DNA from: Pseudomonas putida W15Oct28
Lineage (GTDB): Bacteria > Pseudomonadota > Gammaproteobacteria > Pseudomonadales > Pseudomonadaceae
Assembly (NCBI RefSeq): GCF_000708715.2
Contig: NZ_JENB01000023.1
Span: 1-64,000 of the forward strand
Length of the DNA: 64,000 bases
Direction of reading: 5' to 3'
Each line of letters begins with the position of its first letter. Positions within the stretch are counted from its first letter, which is position 1. The position numbers were made by a program, and so were the translations under genes. Below, one piece after another: positions 52,287-62,286 of the stretch. The notes under the pieces are model-generated. The model saw nothing but the letters and a program-made list of their open reading frames with translations, was not told the origin of the DNA and made no database searches.

Positions 52287-53603
52287 ATGCTTCGCGCCCT
52301 GATCCTCCTAGCCCTGTCTTGCCTGCTCAGCCCGGCCTTCGCCGATGAGCGCGTGCAGACCCAGCAGCAACTGGACGCCACCCGCCAGGACATTGCCGAG
52401 CTCAAGAAGACGCTAGGCAAGCTCCAGGAAGAAAAGGCCGGTGTGCAAAAGGACCTCAAAGCCACCGAGACCGACATCGGCGATCTCGAAAAACAGGTGG
52501 AGGCTCTACAGCAAGAGCTAAAAAAGACCGAGGGCGATCTGGAGCGCCTTGATACCGAGAAAAAAAAACTCCAGAGCGCCCGCGTTGAACAACAACGACT
52601 GATCGCCATCCAGGCCCGTTCGGCCTACCAGAACAATGGCCGCGAGGAATACCTCAAGCTGCTGCTCAACCAGCAGAACCCCGAGAAATTCGCCCGCACC
52701 CTCACCTACTACGATTACCTGAGCAAGGCGCGCCTGGAGCAATTGCGCACCTTCAACGAGACGTTGCGCCAGCTGGCCAACGTCGAGCAGGCAATTGCCG
52801 GCCAGCAGCAACAGTTGCTGGCCCAGCGCGCCGACCTCGACAGCCGCCGCCAGGCCCTGGAAGCCGAGCGCGGCAAGCGCCAGCAGGTGCTGGCCAAGCT
52901 CAATGGCGACGTGAAGGACCGCGACCAGAAGTTGCAGGCCCGCGAGCAGGATCAGGCCGACCTGGCCAAAGTCCTCAAGACCATTGAGGAAACCCTGGCC
53001 CGGCAGGCCCGCGAAGCTGAAGAAGCGCGCAAGAAAGCCTTGCTGGCCCAGCAGGAAGCGGAAAAACGCCGACAGCAGGAGGCCCTGGCTGCCGCCGCTG
53101 CCCGCGAACGGGCCCAGGCACCCGTGGAGCCCGTGGAGCCACCGAAAAAGGCCCGCACCACCCTCGGCCCGATGGTTTCCACCGACGGCGCAAGCTACGG
53201 CGGCGCTTTTTCTTCTGCTCGGGGCAAACTTCCGTGGCCCGTCAACGGTCGATTGCTGGCACGCTTCGGTGATGCCCGCGGCAGCGACGCCCGTGCCAAG
53301 TGGGACGGGGTGATGATCAGCGCCAACCCGGGTACCCAGGTACGTGCGGTGCACGGCGGGCGCGTGGTGTTCGCCGACTGGTTGCGCGGCGCCGGGCTTC
53401 TGGTCATTCTGGACCATGGCAACGGTTACCTGAGCCTGTACGGCCACAACCAGAGCCTGCTCAAGAGCGCCGGTGATATCGTCAAGGCCGGTGAAGCCAT
53501 TTCCACCGTTGGCGACAGCGGTGGCCAGGACGCGGCAGGCTTGTACTTCGCCATCCGCCAGCAGGGCCGGCCTACCGACCCTTCGCAGTGGTGCCGGGGC
53601 TAG
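52287..53603 (+). CDS. envC: Murein hydrolase activator EnvC-like protein
   Basis: 438 aa. Signal peptide (MLRALILLALSCLLSPAFA) is followed by a ~250-residue coiled coil rich in Gln, Glu, Lys and Arg, then a C-terminal LytM/M23-like domain (about 305-435: KLPWPVNGRLLARFGDARGS, WDGVMISANPGTQVRAVHGG, VILDHGNGYLSLYGHN). Family members lack full zinc ligands and activate amidases (AmiA/B/C) at the septum. I chose ATG 52287 for the signal peptide; the ribosome-binding site is poor. It lies upstream of ctpA. Confidence 0.92.
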   Translation: MLRALILLALSCLLSPAFADERVQTQQQLDATRQDIAELKKTLGKLQEEKAGVQKDLKATETDIGDLEKQVEALQQELKKTEGDLERLDTEKKKLQSARVEQQRLIAIQARSAYQNNGREEYLKLLLNQQNPEKFARTLTYYDYLSKARLEQLRTFNETLRQLANVEQAIAGQQQQLLAQRADLDSRRQALEAERGKRQQVLAKLNGDVKDRDQKLQAREQDQADLAKVLKTIEETLARQAREAEEARKKALLAQQEAEKRRQQEALAAAAARERAQAPVEPVEPPKKARTTLGPMVSTDGASYGGAFSSARGKLPWPVNGRLLARFGDARGSDARAKWDGVMISANPGTQVRAVHGGRVVFADWLRGAGLLVILDHGNGYLSLYGHNQSLLKSAGDIVKAGEAISTVGDSGGQDAAGLYFAIRQQGRPTDPSQWCRG

Positions 53604-53682
53604 TCAAATTTCTACGGCGTAGCCTGAATGCTGCGCCGATGCTCCCCAAGGGAGCGCTTACAGGATCAGGAGTTCGTTCGAC

Positions 53683-54999
53683 ATGCTGCACTCGCCTCGT
53701 CTCACCCAGCTGGCCCTGTCCATCGCCCTGGCGGTCGGCGCGCCCCTGGCCACCGCCGCAGAGCCGGCCAAGGCCGCCGCAGTGCCAGCCACCGAGGTGA
53801 CCGCCAAGGCGCCGCTGCCGCTGGAAGAACTGCGCACCTTCGCCGAGGTCATGGACCGCATCAAGGCTGCCTACGTGGAACCGGTGGATGACAAGACCCT
53901 GCTGGAAAACGCCATCAAGGGCATGCTCAGCAACCTTGACCCGCACTCCGCCTACCTTGGCCCCGAAGACTTCCAGGAGCTGCAGGAAAGCACCAGCGGC
54001 GAGTTCGGCGGGCTGGGCATCGAAGTAGGCCAGGAAGACGGCTTCATCAAGGTGGTCTCGCCAATCGACGACACCCCGGCTTCGCGTGCCGGTGTGCAGG
54101 CGGGCGACCTGATCGTCAAGATCAACGGCGCCCCGACCCGTGGCCAGACCATGACCGAAGCGGTCGACAAGATGCGCGGCAAGATCGGCGAGAAAATCAC
54201 CCTGACCCTGGTGCGCGACGGCGGCAATCCGTTCGACGTAACCCTGGCCCGCGCGGTCATCCAGGTCAAGAGCGTGAAGAGCCAGCTGCTGGAGAACGAC
54301 TACGGCTACATCCGCATCACCCAGTTCCAGGTCAAGACCGGTGACGAAGTGGGCAAGGCCTTGGCCAAGATGCGCAAGGACAACGGCAAGAAATTGCGCG
54401 GGGTCGTGCTGGACCTGCGCAACAACCCGGGCGGCGTGCTGCAGTCGGCGGTAGAAGTGGCTGACCACTTCCTGACCAAGGGCCTGATCGTCTACACCAA
54501 GGGCCGCATCGCCAACTCCGAACTGCGCTTCTCCGCCGACCCGGCCGACGCCAGCGAAGGCGTGCCACTGGTGGTGCTGATCAACGGCGGCAGTGCCTCG
54601 GCCTCCGAGATCGTCGCCGGTGCCCTGCAGGACCAGAAGCGTGCCGTGCTGATGGGTACCGACAGCTTCGGCAAAGGTTCGGTGCAGACCGTGCTGCCGC
54701 TGGCCAACGACCGCGCCCTGAAGCTGACTACCGCGTTGTACTACACCCCCAACGGCCGCTCCATCCAGGCCCAGGGCATCGTGCCGGACATCGAGGTGCG
54801 CCCGGCCAAGCTCACCGCCGAAGTCGACACCGAAAACTTCAAGGAAGCCGACCTGCAGGGCCACTTGGGCAACGGCAACGGCGGCGCCGACCGCCCGACC
54901 GGCAGCAGCAAGCGCAAGGAACGCCCGCAGGACGATGACTTCCAGCTGAGCCAGGCCCTGAGCCTGCTCAAAGGGCTGAACATCACCTCGGGCAAATGA
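53683..54999 (+). CDS. ctpA: Carboxy-terminal processing protease, S41 family
   Basis: 438 aa. Signal peptide ends near residue 25 (ATAAEPAK). A PDZ domain (about 105-185, FGGLGIEVGQEDGFIKVVS) is followed by the catalytic core with Ser306 (GGSASASEI) and Lys331 (DSFGKGSVQ). A Lys/Arg/Asp-rich linker lies at the C-terminus. Periplasmic; Pseudomonas CtpA degrades cell-wall hydrolases, so its position behind envC is functionally consistent. Confidence 0.95.
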   Translation: MLHSPRLTQLALSIALAVGAPLATAAEPAKAAAVPATEVTAKAPLPLEELRTFAEVMDRIKAAYVEPVDDKTLLENAIKGMLSNLDPHSAYLGPEDFQELQESTSGEFGGLGIEVGQEDGFIKVVSPIDDTPASRAGVQAGDLIVKINGAPTRGQTMTEAVDKMRGKIGEKITLTLVRDGGNPFDVTLARAVIQVKSVKSQLLENDYGYIRITQFQVKTGDEVGKALAKMRKDNGKKLRGVVLDLRNNPGGVLQSAVEVADHFLTKGLIVYTKGRIANSELRFSADPADASEGVPLVVLINGGSASASEIVAGALQDQKRAVLMGTDSFGKGSVQTVLPLANDRALKLTTALYYTPNGRSIQAQGIVPDIEVRPAKLTAEVDTENFKEADLQGHLGNGNGGADRPTGSSKRKERPQDDDFQLSQALSLLKGLNITSGK

Positions 55000-55775
55000 T
55001 CCACACGATGCGTTACCTGCTGTGTCTGTTGTTCTGCCTGTTGGCCGGGGTCGCGCAAGCGGCGCCGGCCGGCAAGGCCTACATGAGCATCATCATCGAC
55101 GACCTGGGCCAGAGCCCCGACCGTGACAGCCGAACCCTGGCCCTGCCTGGGCCGGTGACCATGGCGATCATGCCCGACACCCCGCACGCCACCACCTTCG
55201 CCCGCCAGGCCCACAAGGCCGGCAAGACGGTGATCCTGCACATGCCCATGGACCCGGCCACCGGGCCCTATGCCTGGCACCCGGGCATCGCCATCGAAGA
55301 ACTGGCCCGCCGCCTGGATGCCGCCTTGGTCAAGGTGCCCTACGCCGCCGGCATCAACAACCACATGGGTAGCCGCATGACGGCGCAGCGTGAACCCATG
55401 GCCTGGTTGATGGGTGAGCTGCAGCAACGCCACCTGTTCTTCGTCGACAGCCGCACCAGCGCCGCCACCGTGGCCGCAGCCGAGGCGCAACGCATTGGCC
55501 TGGCCCACGTTTCGCGTGATGTGTTCCTCGACGATGTGCGCACTACCGAGGCCATCACCGGCCAGTTGCAGCAAGGCATCGCCCTGGCGCGCAAGGAGGG
55601 TTCGGCGGTGCTGATCGGGCATCCTTACCCGCAGACCCTCGAAGTGCTGGAACGGGCCCTGCCACAGCTCAAGGGCCAGGGCATCGAACTGATCAGGCTC
55701 AGCCAGATGATCGCCGTGCGCAGCAACCTGGCGATGCCTGGGCATGGCAAGAATGGCCGCTACACCAATCGCTGA
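54996..55775 (+). CDS. Divergent polysaccharide deacetylase family protein (YibQ/DUF610)
   Basis: 259 aa. Signal peptide (MRYLLCLLFCLLAGVAQA after a short MIHT) is followed by SIIIDDLGQSPDRDSRTLAL with the double Asp of NodB-like folds, then MPMDP and GINNHMGSRMT, the family hallmarks. Its ATG overlaps the ctpA stop (ATGA). Periplasmic; substrate unproven. The envC-ctpA-yibQ order is conserved in proteobacteria. Confidence 0.9.
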   Translation: MIHTMRYLLCLLFCLLAGVAQAAPAGKAYMSIIIDDLGQSPDRDSRTLALPGPVTMAIMPDTPHATTFARQAHKAGKTVILHMPMDPATGPYAWHPGIAIEELARRLDAALVKVPYAAGINNHMGSRMTAQREPMAWLMGELQQRHLFFVDSRTSAATVAAAEAQRIGLAHVSRDVFLDDVRTTEAITGQLQQGIALARKEGSAVLIGHPYPQTLEVLERALPQLKGQGIELIRLSQMIAVRSNLAMPGHGKNGRYTNR

Positions 55776-55806
55776 GAAGCTGGGGCTGCTTTGCAGCCCC
55801 AATAAA

Positions 55807-55831
55807 AAAACCCGCTCAGTGAGTGGGTTTT
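55807..55831. terminator. Bidirectional terminator between the deacetylase gene and betT
   Basis: Stem AAAACCCGCTC, loop AGT, GAGTGGGTTTT (one G.U pair), followed by CTTTTG. A GGGGCTGCTTTGCAGCCCC hairpin lies just before it at 55782-55800. Confidence 0.85.
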
Positions 55832-55849
55832 CTTTTGCCTCAACAGCAA

Positions 55850-57853
55850 TCAGCTGTACACACGCCCCAGCAACTGGCGGTGGCTTTCGAACTGATCCAG
55901 CACGTCACGCACGATCTGCTCCGGGGCAAAGCCCATCAGGTCATACTCCTGGCTGCCATCGTGCAGGTACACCTCGGCACGGTAGTAGCGCTGACGCACT
56001 TCTGGCTCGCCCTCCACCGGTGCTTCGCTCGGCGCGGCCATGTAGCCGTCCAGGCTCACTTCGTAAACGAACGGGTTGCCCTCGTCCATCATCACCCGCA
56101 GGCCCATCATGTTGCGAGACTGGCCAACGCGGGTTTCCACCTCGAAGCCCAGGGTCTGCAACTGCGCGGCCGCTTCTTTCAGCGCCGGGCTGACCTGCTT
56201 GTCCATGAAGCGCTGCACCACAGCCTGGGTCGGTTGCAGCTCCAGCTGGGTCAGGCGCTCGCTGAAACCGCGACGGCCACGGGCGGCCAGCTCGGCGCGT
56301 TCGCTTTCTACTGCCACGTCCTGCTTCATGGCCTTGTACAGGCCGAACATGAACAGCACCAGCACCACCGAGAACGGCAGGCCCGCCAGCACGACCATGG
56401 TCTGCATGGCTTCAAAGTTACCGGCAAACAGCAGGCCGATGGTGACCAGGGTGATGACCACCGACCAGAACACCACCATCCAGTGCGGGGCGTCTTCGTC
56501 GACCTTGCCGCCTTTGCACGACAGGTTGGCCATCATCACCGCGCCGGAGTCGGCCGGTGTAAGGAACAGCACAAAGCCGACAAATACCGCCACACCAATC
56601 ACGATCTTCGCCGCCGGGAAGTATTCCAGCAGCTGGTAGATCGACATTGACGGCTGTTCCAGCGCGGTCTTGCCCAGCTCCACCGCCCCCTGGTTGATCA
56701 CCAGGTCCAGTGCGGTGTTACCGAAGATCGACAGCCAGGCCAAGGTGAAGCCCAGCGGGATCAACAGCACGCCGCTGACCAGTTGGCGCACGGTACGGCC
56801 CTTGGAGATACGGGCAATGAACATGCCGACGAACGGGCCCCAGGAGATCCACCAGGCCCAGTAGAACACGGTCCACAGGCCCAGCCAGCGCTCGGACTTG
56901 CCAGCATCGCCCTCGTACACGTACAGGTCGAAGGTTTTCAGCACGATGCCGTTGAGGTAGTCGCCAACGTTCTGCACGAAGCCGTTGAACAGGTGCAGGG
57001 TGTTGCCCGCCAGCAGCACGAACAGCAGCAGGCCGCTGAACAGCAGGATGTTCAGGTTGGACAGGCGGCGAATGCCGTTTTCCACACCCGATACCGCCGC
57101 CACGGTAGCCACGCCGGCCATGACCAGGATCACCACCAGCAGGTTGGTCTGGCTGTGCTCCATGCCGAACAGGTATTCAAGGCCCGAGGACACCTGCATC
57201 GAGCCGATCCCCAGGTTGGTCACCAGGCCCAGCAGGGTCACGAACATGCCGAAGATGTCCACCGCGTTGCCGGCAGCACCCTTGACCCAACGCTCACCCA
57301 CCAGCGGATACAGCGCCGAGCGCAGCGCCAGCGGCTGGTTGTGACGGTAGGCGAAGTAACCCACGGCCAGGCCGACCAGGGCGTAGATTGCCCAGCCATG
57401 CAGGCCCCAGTGCAGGAAGGTCAGTTGCAGGCCCTGGCGCGCAGCTTCGAGGCTGGCCGGTGAACCTTGCGGTGGGTTGAAGTAGTGGTCCAGCGGCTCG
57501 GAAGCGCCGAAGTACAGCAGCGAAATGCCGATGCCGGAGGAGAACAGCATGCCGGCCCAGGCGCCGTAGCTGAAGTCAGGCTGATCGTCCTTGCCGCCAA
57601 GCTTGAGCTTGCCGTAATCGGAGAAGGCCAGGTAGATGACGAACAGCAGGTAACCGCAGATCACCAGCATGTAGTACCAGCCAAAGGTGCGCGTCAGCCA
57701 TTTCTGGGCCACGCCCAGCACTTGGCCGGCGGCATCGGGTACAGCGATCAGCAAGGCAGTCAGAACAAGGATCATCAGCGCGGAGGTGAAGAACACCACG
57801 CGGTTGACCCGTACCCTCTCGGCGGGGGGCTTGGTAAGTGAGGCAGAACTCAT
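55850..57853 (-). CDS. betT: Choline/betaine transporter BetT, BCCT family
   Basis: 667 aa with twelve membrane helices and a long C-terminal cytoplasmic tail (~150 residues), the form of BetT that responds to osmotic upshift. BCCT signature region is WAWWISWGPFVGMFIARIS; others are DYGKLKLGGKD and HWGLHGWAIYALVG. It is divergent from betIBA. It imports choline by proton or ion symport. Confidence 0.93.
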   Translation of the reverse strand: MSSASLTKPPAERVRVNRVVFFTSALMILVLTALLIAVPDAAGQVLGVAQKWLTRTFGWYYMLVICGYLLFVIYLAFSDYGKLKLGGKDDQPDFSYGAWAGMLFSSGIGISLLYFGASEPLDHYFNPPQGSPASLEAARQGLQLTFLHWGLHGWAIYALVGLAVGYFAYRHNQPLALRSALYPLVGERWVKGAAGNAVDIFGMFVTLLGLVTNLGIGSMQVSSGLEYLFGMEHSQTNLLVVILVMAGVATVAAVSGVENGIRRLSNLNILLFSGLLLFVLLAGNTLHLFNGFVQNVGDYLNGIVLKTFDLYVYEGDAGKSERWLGLWTVFYWAWWISWGPFVGMFIARISKGRTVRQLVSGVLLIPLGFTLAWLSIFGNTALDLVINQGAVELGKTALEQPSMSIYQLLEYFPAAKIVIGVAVFVGFVLFLTPADSGAVMMANLSCKGGKVDEDAPHWMVVFWSVVITLVTIGLLFAGNFEAMQTMVVLAGLPFSVVLVLFMFGLYKAMKQDVAVESERAELAARGRRGFSERLTQLELQPTQAVVQRFMDKQVSPALKEAAAQLQTLGFEVETRVGQSRNMMGLRVMMDEGNPFVYEVSLDGYMAAPSEAPVEGEPEVRQRYYRAEVYLHDGSQEYDLMGFAPEQIVRDVLDQFESHRQLLGRVYS

Positions 57854-58332
57854 TGCACGAATGCTCCGGGCAGTACGGCTTTGTGGAGGCTAATCAATCT
57901 TTCCCGAGCAATTGGTGGAATATCCCCACTGCGTCAGGTGTTATAAAAGCACCCTGGAAACCGTGATCCCGAATCGATACGTTGCAAAAAAACAGACAGG
58001 TGGCCTGCTGAAAATGCCCACGCATCCGCAGAGGTGCGCGCATTCGTCACAGATCACCCCGCCCGCTCCAAGGGCCTGTCGCAGGGCCAGTGGCCGTACG
58101 GCAGAATCTGCACTTCGCATCGCTCATGCCCGTCAACGCCTTGTATTCCGGGGGTTACGCGATTTCCTGGGGTGTTAATTCGTGCCTTCTCGACCGCCTG
58201 AAAAACTGTCAATGGCACAAATTGTCGCAGAGCTTATTCTTTATTGATTGAACGTTCAATCAAAACAAAATAGACTGGCCTTCGCCGAGTCAGCCGCCCG
58301 TCGTCTGCTCGCAGGCCTGAGGAGATAGCAAG
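57854..58332. other. betT-betI divergent control region
   Basis: A 479-bp gap. The only clear element is the palindromic operator at 58244-58263. The rest contains no supported gene; I could not choose promoters for either direction with confidence. Confidence 0.65.
58244..58263. promoter_or_regulatory. BetI-type operator
   Basis: A 20-bp perfect palindrome (TTGATTGAAC / GTTCAATCAA) 69 bp upstream of betI. Size and sequence match operators of the TetR-family choline sensor BetI. It would control betIBA and, from the shared region, possibly betT. Confidence 0.85.
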
Positions 58333-58989
58333 ATGCCCAAGGTCGGTATGCAACCCATCCGCCGCCAGCAGTTGATCGAAGCCACGTTGCAGGCGGTCGA
58401 TCAGGTCGGTCTGGGGGACGCCAGCATTGCGCTGATTGCCCGTTTGGCCGGTGTGTCGAACGGCATCATCAGTCACTACTTTCGGGACAAGAACGGCCTG
58501 ATCGCAGCGACGATGGGGTACATCATGAGCATGCTCAACGAAGGCGTCAGAGCACGCCGTCAGGCCCTGACGGACGACAGCCCGCGCGCTCACCTGAAAG
58601 TGATCATCGAGGGCAACTTCGATGCCAGCCAGGTGAACGGCCCGGCAATGAAAACCTGGCTGGCCTTTTGGGCCTCCAGCATGCACCAGCCCGATTTGCA
58701 CAGGTTGCAGCGGATCAACGACCACCGCTTGTATTCCAACCTGTGCTGCCAGTTCCGCCGCGTCCTGCCGCTCTACCATGCGCGTAAGGCAGCCCGCGGC
58801 CTGGCAGCCCTGATCGACGGCCTGTGGCTGCGTGGCGCCCTGTCGGGTGATGCATTCGACACCGGCCAGGCGATACGGATTGCTTACGAATACATGGATC
58901 TACAACTGGCTAAACAGCACACCCTGGGTACAAACGACCAGGCCGCTGAACAAGCACGCACGGCCCTTGCCAATCCAGCAGGAGCGTGA
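58333..58989 (+). CDS. betI: Choline-responsive repressor BetI, TetR family
   Basis: 218 aa. N-terminal TetR helix-turn-helix (ASIALIARLAGVSNGIISHYF) and the BetI-type ligand domain (GNFDASQVNGPAMKTWLAFW, LCCQFRRVLP, GLWLRGALSG). It is about 20 residues longer than the usual 197 aa because of an extended, Ala/Gln-rich C-terminus. First gene of betIBA. Confidence 0.95.
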   Translation: MPKVGMQPIRRQQLIEATLQAVDQVGLGDASIALIARLAGVSNGIISHYFRDKNGLIAATMGYIMSMLNEGVRARRQALTDDSPRAHLKVIIEGNFDASQVNGPAMKTWLAFWASSMHQPDLHRLQRINDHRLYSNLCCQFRRVLPLYHARKAARGLAALIDGLWLRGALSGDAFDTGQAIRIAYEYMDLQLAKQHTLGTNDQAAEQARTALANPAGA

Positions 58990-59028
58990 CGCGCAAGCCA
59001 AACCACACACTGCACTTGCGAGGACACT

Positions 59029-60501
59029 ATGGCCCGTTTCGGAACGCAAAAACTCTACATTGATGGCGCTTACGTCGACGCTGGCAGCAATGCCACTTTC
59101 GAAGCCATCAACCCGGCTACCGGCGAAGTCCTCGCCCACGTGCAACGTGCCACCGAGGCTGACGTCGAGAAGGCTGTCGAAAGCGCCGAACGTGGCCAGA
59201 AAGTCTGGGCTGCGATGACCGCCATGCAGCGTTCGCGCATCCTGCGCCGCGCCGTCGACATCCTGCGCGAGCGCAACGATGAGCTGGCGCAGCTGGAAAC
59301 CCTGGACACCGGCAAGTCGTACTCCGAGACCCGTTACGTCGACATCGTCACCGGCGCCGACGTGCTGGAATACTATGCAGGCCTGGTACCGGCCATCGAA
59401 GGCGAGCAGATCCCGCTGCGCGAATCGTCCTTCGTCTACACCCGCCGCGAGCCGCTGGGCGTGACTGCGGGTATCGGCGCCTGGAACTACCCGATCCAGA
59501 TCGCCCTGTGGAAATCCGCCCCGGCCCTGGCCGCCGGCAACGCGATGATCTTCAAGCCGTCGGAAGTCACCTCGCTGACCACCCTGAAACTGGCCGAGAT
59601 CTACACCGAAGCCGGCCTGCCGAATGGCGTATTCAACGTTCTGACCGGCAGCGGCCGCGAAGTCGGCACCTGGCTGACCGAGCACCCGCGCATCGAAAAA
59701 GTCTCCTTCACCGGCGGTACCACCACCGGCAAGAAGGTCATGGCCAGCGCCTCCAGCTCCTCGCTGAAGGAAGTCACCATGGAACTGGGCGGCAAGTCGC
59801 CACTGATCATCTGCGCCGACGCCGACCTGGACAAGGCCGCCGACATCGCCATGATGGCCAACTTCTACAGCTCGGGCCAGGTGTGCACCAACGGCACCCG
59901 CGTGTTCATCCCGGCTGAAATGAAAGCTGCCTTCGAAGCCAAGATCGCCGAGCGCGTTGCCCGCATCCGTGTTGGCAACCCGGAAGACGAAAACACCAAC
60001 TTCGGCCCGCTGGTCAGCTTCGCCCACATGGAAAACGTGCTGGGCTACATCGCCAAGGGTAAAGAAGAAGGTGCACGCGTACTGTGCGGCGGCGAGCGTC
60101 TGACCGAAGGTGACTTCGCCAAGGGCGCCTTCGTGGCCCCGACCGTGTTCACCGACTGCACCGACGACATGACCATCGTCAAAGAAGAGATCTTCGGCCC
60201 GGTCATGAGCATTCTGTCCTACGAGACCGAAGAAGAAGTGATCCGTCGTGCCAACGACACCGAGTACGGCCTGGCCGCCGGTGTGTGCACCAACGACATC
60301 ACCCGCGCTCACCGCATCATCCACAAGCTGGAAGCCGGTATCTGCTGGATCAACGCCTGGGGTGAATCGCCGGCCGAAATGCCGGTCGGTGGCTACAAGC
60401 AGTCGGGCGTCGGCCGTGAGAACGGCGTCAGCTCGCTGGCTCAATACACTCGCATCAAGTCGGTCCAGGTCGAGCTGGGCGGCTACAACTCGGTTTTCTA
60501 A
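59029..60501 (+). CDS. betB: Betaine aldehyde dehydrogenase
   Basis: 490 aa, ALDH superfamily; oxidises betaine aldehyde to glycine betaine with NAD(P). General base Glu252 (MELGGKSP) and nucleophile Cys286 (GQVCTNGTR) are at the same numbers as in P. aeruginosa BADH; cofactor site is SFTGGTTTGKKV. 39 bp after betI. Confidence 0.97.
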   Translation: MARFGTQKLYIDGAYVDAGSNATFEAINPATGEVLAHVQRATEADVEKAVESAERGQKVWAAMTAMQRSRILRRAVDILRERNDELAQLETLDTGKSYSETRYVDIVTGADVLEYYAGLVPAIEGEQIPLRESSFVYTRREPLGVTAGIGAWNYPIQIALWKSAPALAAGNAMIFKPSEVTSLTTLKLAEIYTEAGLPNGVFNVLTGSGREVGTWLTEHPRIEKVSFTGGTTTGKKVMASASSSSLKEVTMELGGKSPLIICADADLDKAADIAMMANFYSSGQVCTNGTRVFIPAEMKAAFEAKIAERVARIRVGNPEDENTNFGPLVSFAHMENVLGYIAKGKEEGARVLCGGERLTEGDFAKGAFVAPTVFTDCTDDMTIVKEEIFGPVMSILSYETEEEVIRRANDTEYGLAAGVCTNDITRAHRIIHKLEAGICWINAWGESPAEMPVGGYKQSGVGRENGVSSLAQYTRIKSVQVELGGYNSVF

Positions 60502-60578
60502 ACCCTGTCTAGCCCCGCCCGTGCCGCTGTGCACGGGCGTTCCCGCTCCCTGATCACCGCCAACACGAGGGTACTTTC

Positions 60579-62276
60579 ATGTCCCAAGAATTCGATTACA
60601 TCATCGTCGGTGCCGGCTCGGCCGGTAACACCCTGGCTACCCGCCTGACCGAAGACGCCGGCGTCACCGTACTGCTGCTGGAAGCCGGTGGCCCCGACTA
60701 CCGCTTCGACTTCCGCACCCAGATGCCAGCCGCCCTGGCCTTCCCGCTGCAAGGCCGCCGCTACAACTGGGCCTACGAGACCGACCCGGAGCCGCACATG
60801 GACGGCCGCCGCATGGAATGTGGCCGCGGCAAGGGCCTGGGTGGCTCGTCGCTGATCAACGGCATGTGCTACATCCGCGGCAACGCCATGGACTTCGACG
60901 GCTGGGCAGAACTGCCAGGCCTGGAAGACTGGACCTACCTCGACTGCCTGCCGTACTTCCGTAAAGCCGAAACCCGCGACATCGGCCCGAACGATTACCA
61001 CGGTGGCGAAGGCCCGGTCAGCGTTGCCACGCCAAAAGCCGGCAACAACCCGCTGTTCCACGCCATGGTCGACGCCGGCGTACAAGCCGGTTACCCGCGC
61101 ACTGAAGACCTCAATGGCTACCAGCAGGAAGGCTTCGGCCCGATGGACCGTTCGGTAACCAAGAACGGCCGCCGCTCCAGCACCGCCCGTGGCTACCTGG
61201 ACCAGGCCAAGAAGCGCCCGAACCTGACCATCGTCACCCACGCCCTGAGCGACCGCGTACTGTTCGACGGCAAGCGCGCCGTTGGCGTGACCTACCTGGT
61301 CGGCGACAGCGAAGAGCGCGTTGAAGCCCGTGCCCGCAAGGAAGTGATCGTCAGCTCCGGCGCCATCGCCTCGCCGCAGCTGCTGCAACGCTCCGGCGTC
61401 GGTCCGCGTCACCTGCTGGAAAGCCTCGACATCCCGGTTGTACACGACCTGCCGGGCGTTGGCGAAAACCTGCAGGACCACCTTGAGCTGTACCTGCAGT
61501 ACGCCTGCACCCAGCCGGTATCGCTGTACCCATCGCTGCTGTGGTGGAACCAGCCGGCCATCGGTGCCGAGTGGATGTTCAAGGGCACCGGCATCGGCGC
61601 CAGCAACCAGTTCGAGGCTGGCGGCTTCATCCGTTCCCGCCCTGAATTCAAGTGGCCGAACATTCAGTACCACTTCCTGCCGGTTGCGATTAACTACAAC
61701 GGCTCCAATGGCGTGAAAGAGCACGGTTTCCAGGCGCACATGGGCTCCATGCGCTCGCCTGCCCGTGGTCGCATCCAGACCAAGTCGAAGAACCCGCGCC
61801 AGCACCCGAGCATCCTGTTCAACTACATGTCCACCGAGCAGGACTGGCAGGAATTCCGTGACGGCATCCGCCTGACCCGCGAAATCATGGCCCAGCCAGC
61901 GCTGGACCCGTACCGTGGCCGCGAAATCAGCCCGGGCGCCGACGTGCAAACCGACGAGCAACTGGACAAGTTCATCCGCGAGCACGCCGAAACCGCCTTC
62001 CACCCGTCCTGCTCGTGCAAGATGGGCACCGATGACATGGCAGTGGTCGACGGCGAAGGCCGCGTGCATGGCATGAAGGGCCTGCGTGTGGTCGATGCCT
62101 CGATCATGCCGCTGATCATCACCGGCAACCTCAACGCCACCACGATCATGATCGCCGAGAAAATCTCGGACAAGATCCGTGGCCGCAAGCCACTGCCGCG
62201 CAGCACTGCCAAGTACTATGTGGCGGGCGATGCACCGGTGAAAGGCAAGCCGATGCGTGAAGTGAAGCAGGCGTAA
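60579..62276 (+). CDS. betA: Choline dehydrogenase, GMC oxidoreductase family
   Basis: 565 aa, FAD-dependent, membrane-associated. FAD-binding YIIVGAGSAGNTLA at the N-terminus, GMC signature GRGKGLGGSSLINGMCYIRG-like block, SSGAIASPQLLQRSGVG, and active-site His in FHPSCSCKMGTD. It oxidises choline to betaine aldehyde (and can go on to betaine). Last of betIBA. Confidence 0.97.
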   Translation: MSQEFDYIIVGAGSAGNTLATRLTEDAGVTVLLLEAGGPDYRFDFRTQMPAALAFPLQGRRYNWAYETDPEPHMDGRRMECGRGKGLGGSSLINGMCYIRGNAMDFDGWAELPGLEDWTYLDCLPYFRKAETRDIGPNDYHGGEGPVSVATPKAGNNPLFHAMVDAGVQAGYPRTEDLNGYQQEGFGPMDRSVTKNGRRSSTARGYLDQAKKRPNLTIVTHALSDRVLFDGKRAVGVTYLVGDSEERVEARARKEVIVSSGAIASPQLLQRSGVGPRHLLESLDIPVVHDLPGVGENLQDHLELYLQYACTQPVSLYPSLLWWNQPAIGAEWMFKGTGIGASNQFEAGGFIRSRPEFKWPNIQYHFLPVAINYNGSNGVKEHGFQAHMGSMRSPARGRIQTKSKNPRQHPSILFNYMSTEQDWQEFRDGIRLTREIMAQPALDPYRGREISPGADVQTDEQLDKFIREHAETAFHPSCSCKMGTDDMAVVDGEGRVHGMKGLRVVDASIMPLIITGNLNATTIMIAEKISDKIRGRKPLPRSTAKYYVAGDAPVKGKPMREVKQA

Positions 62277-62286
62277 ACCTGCACCG

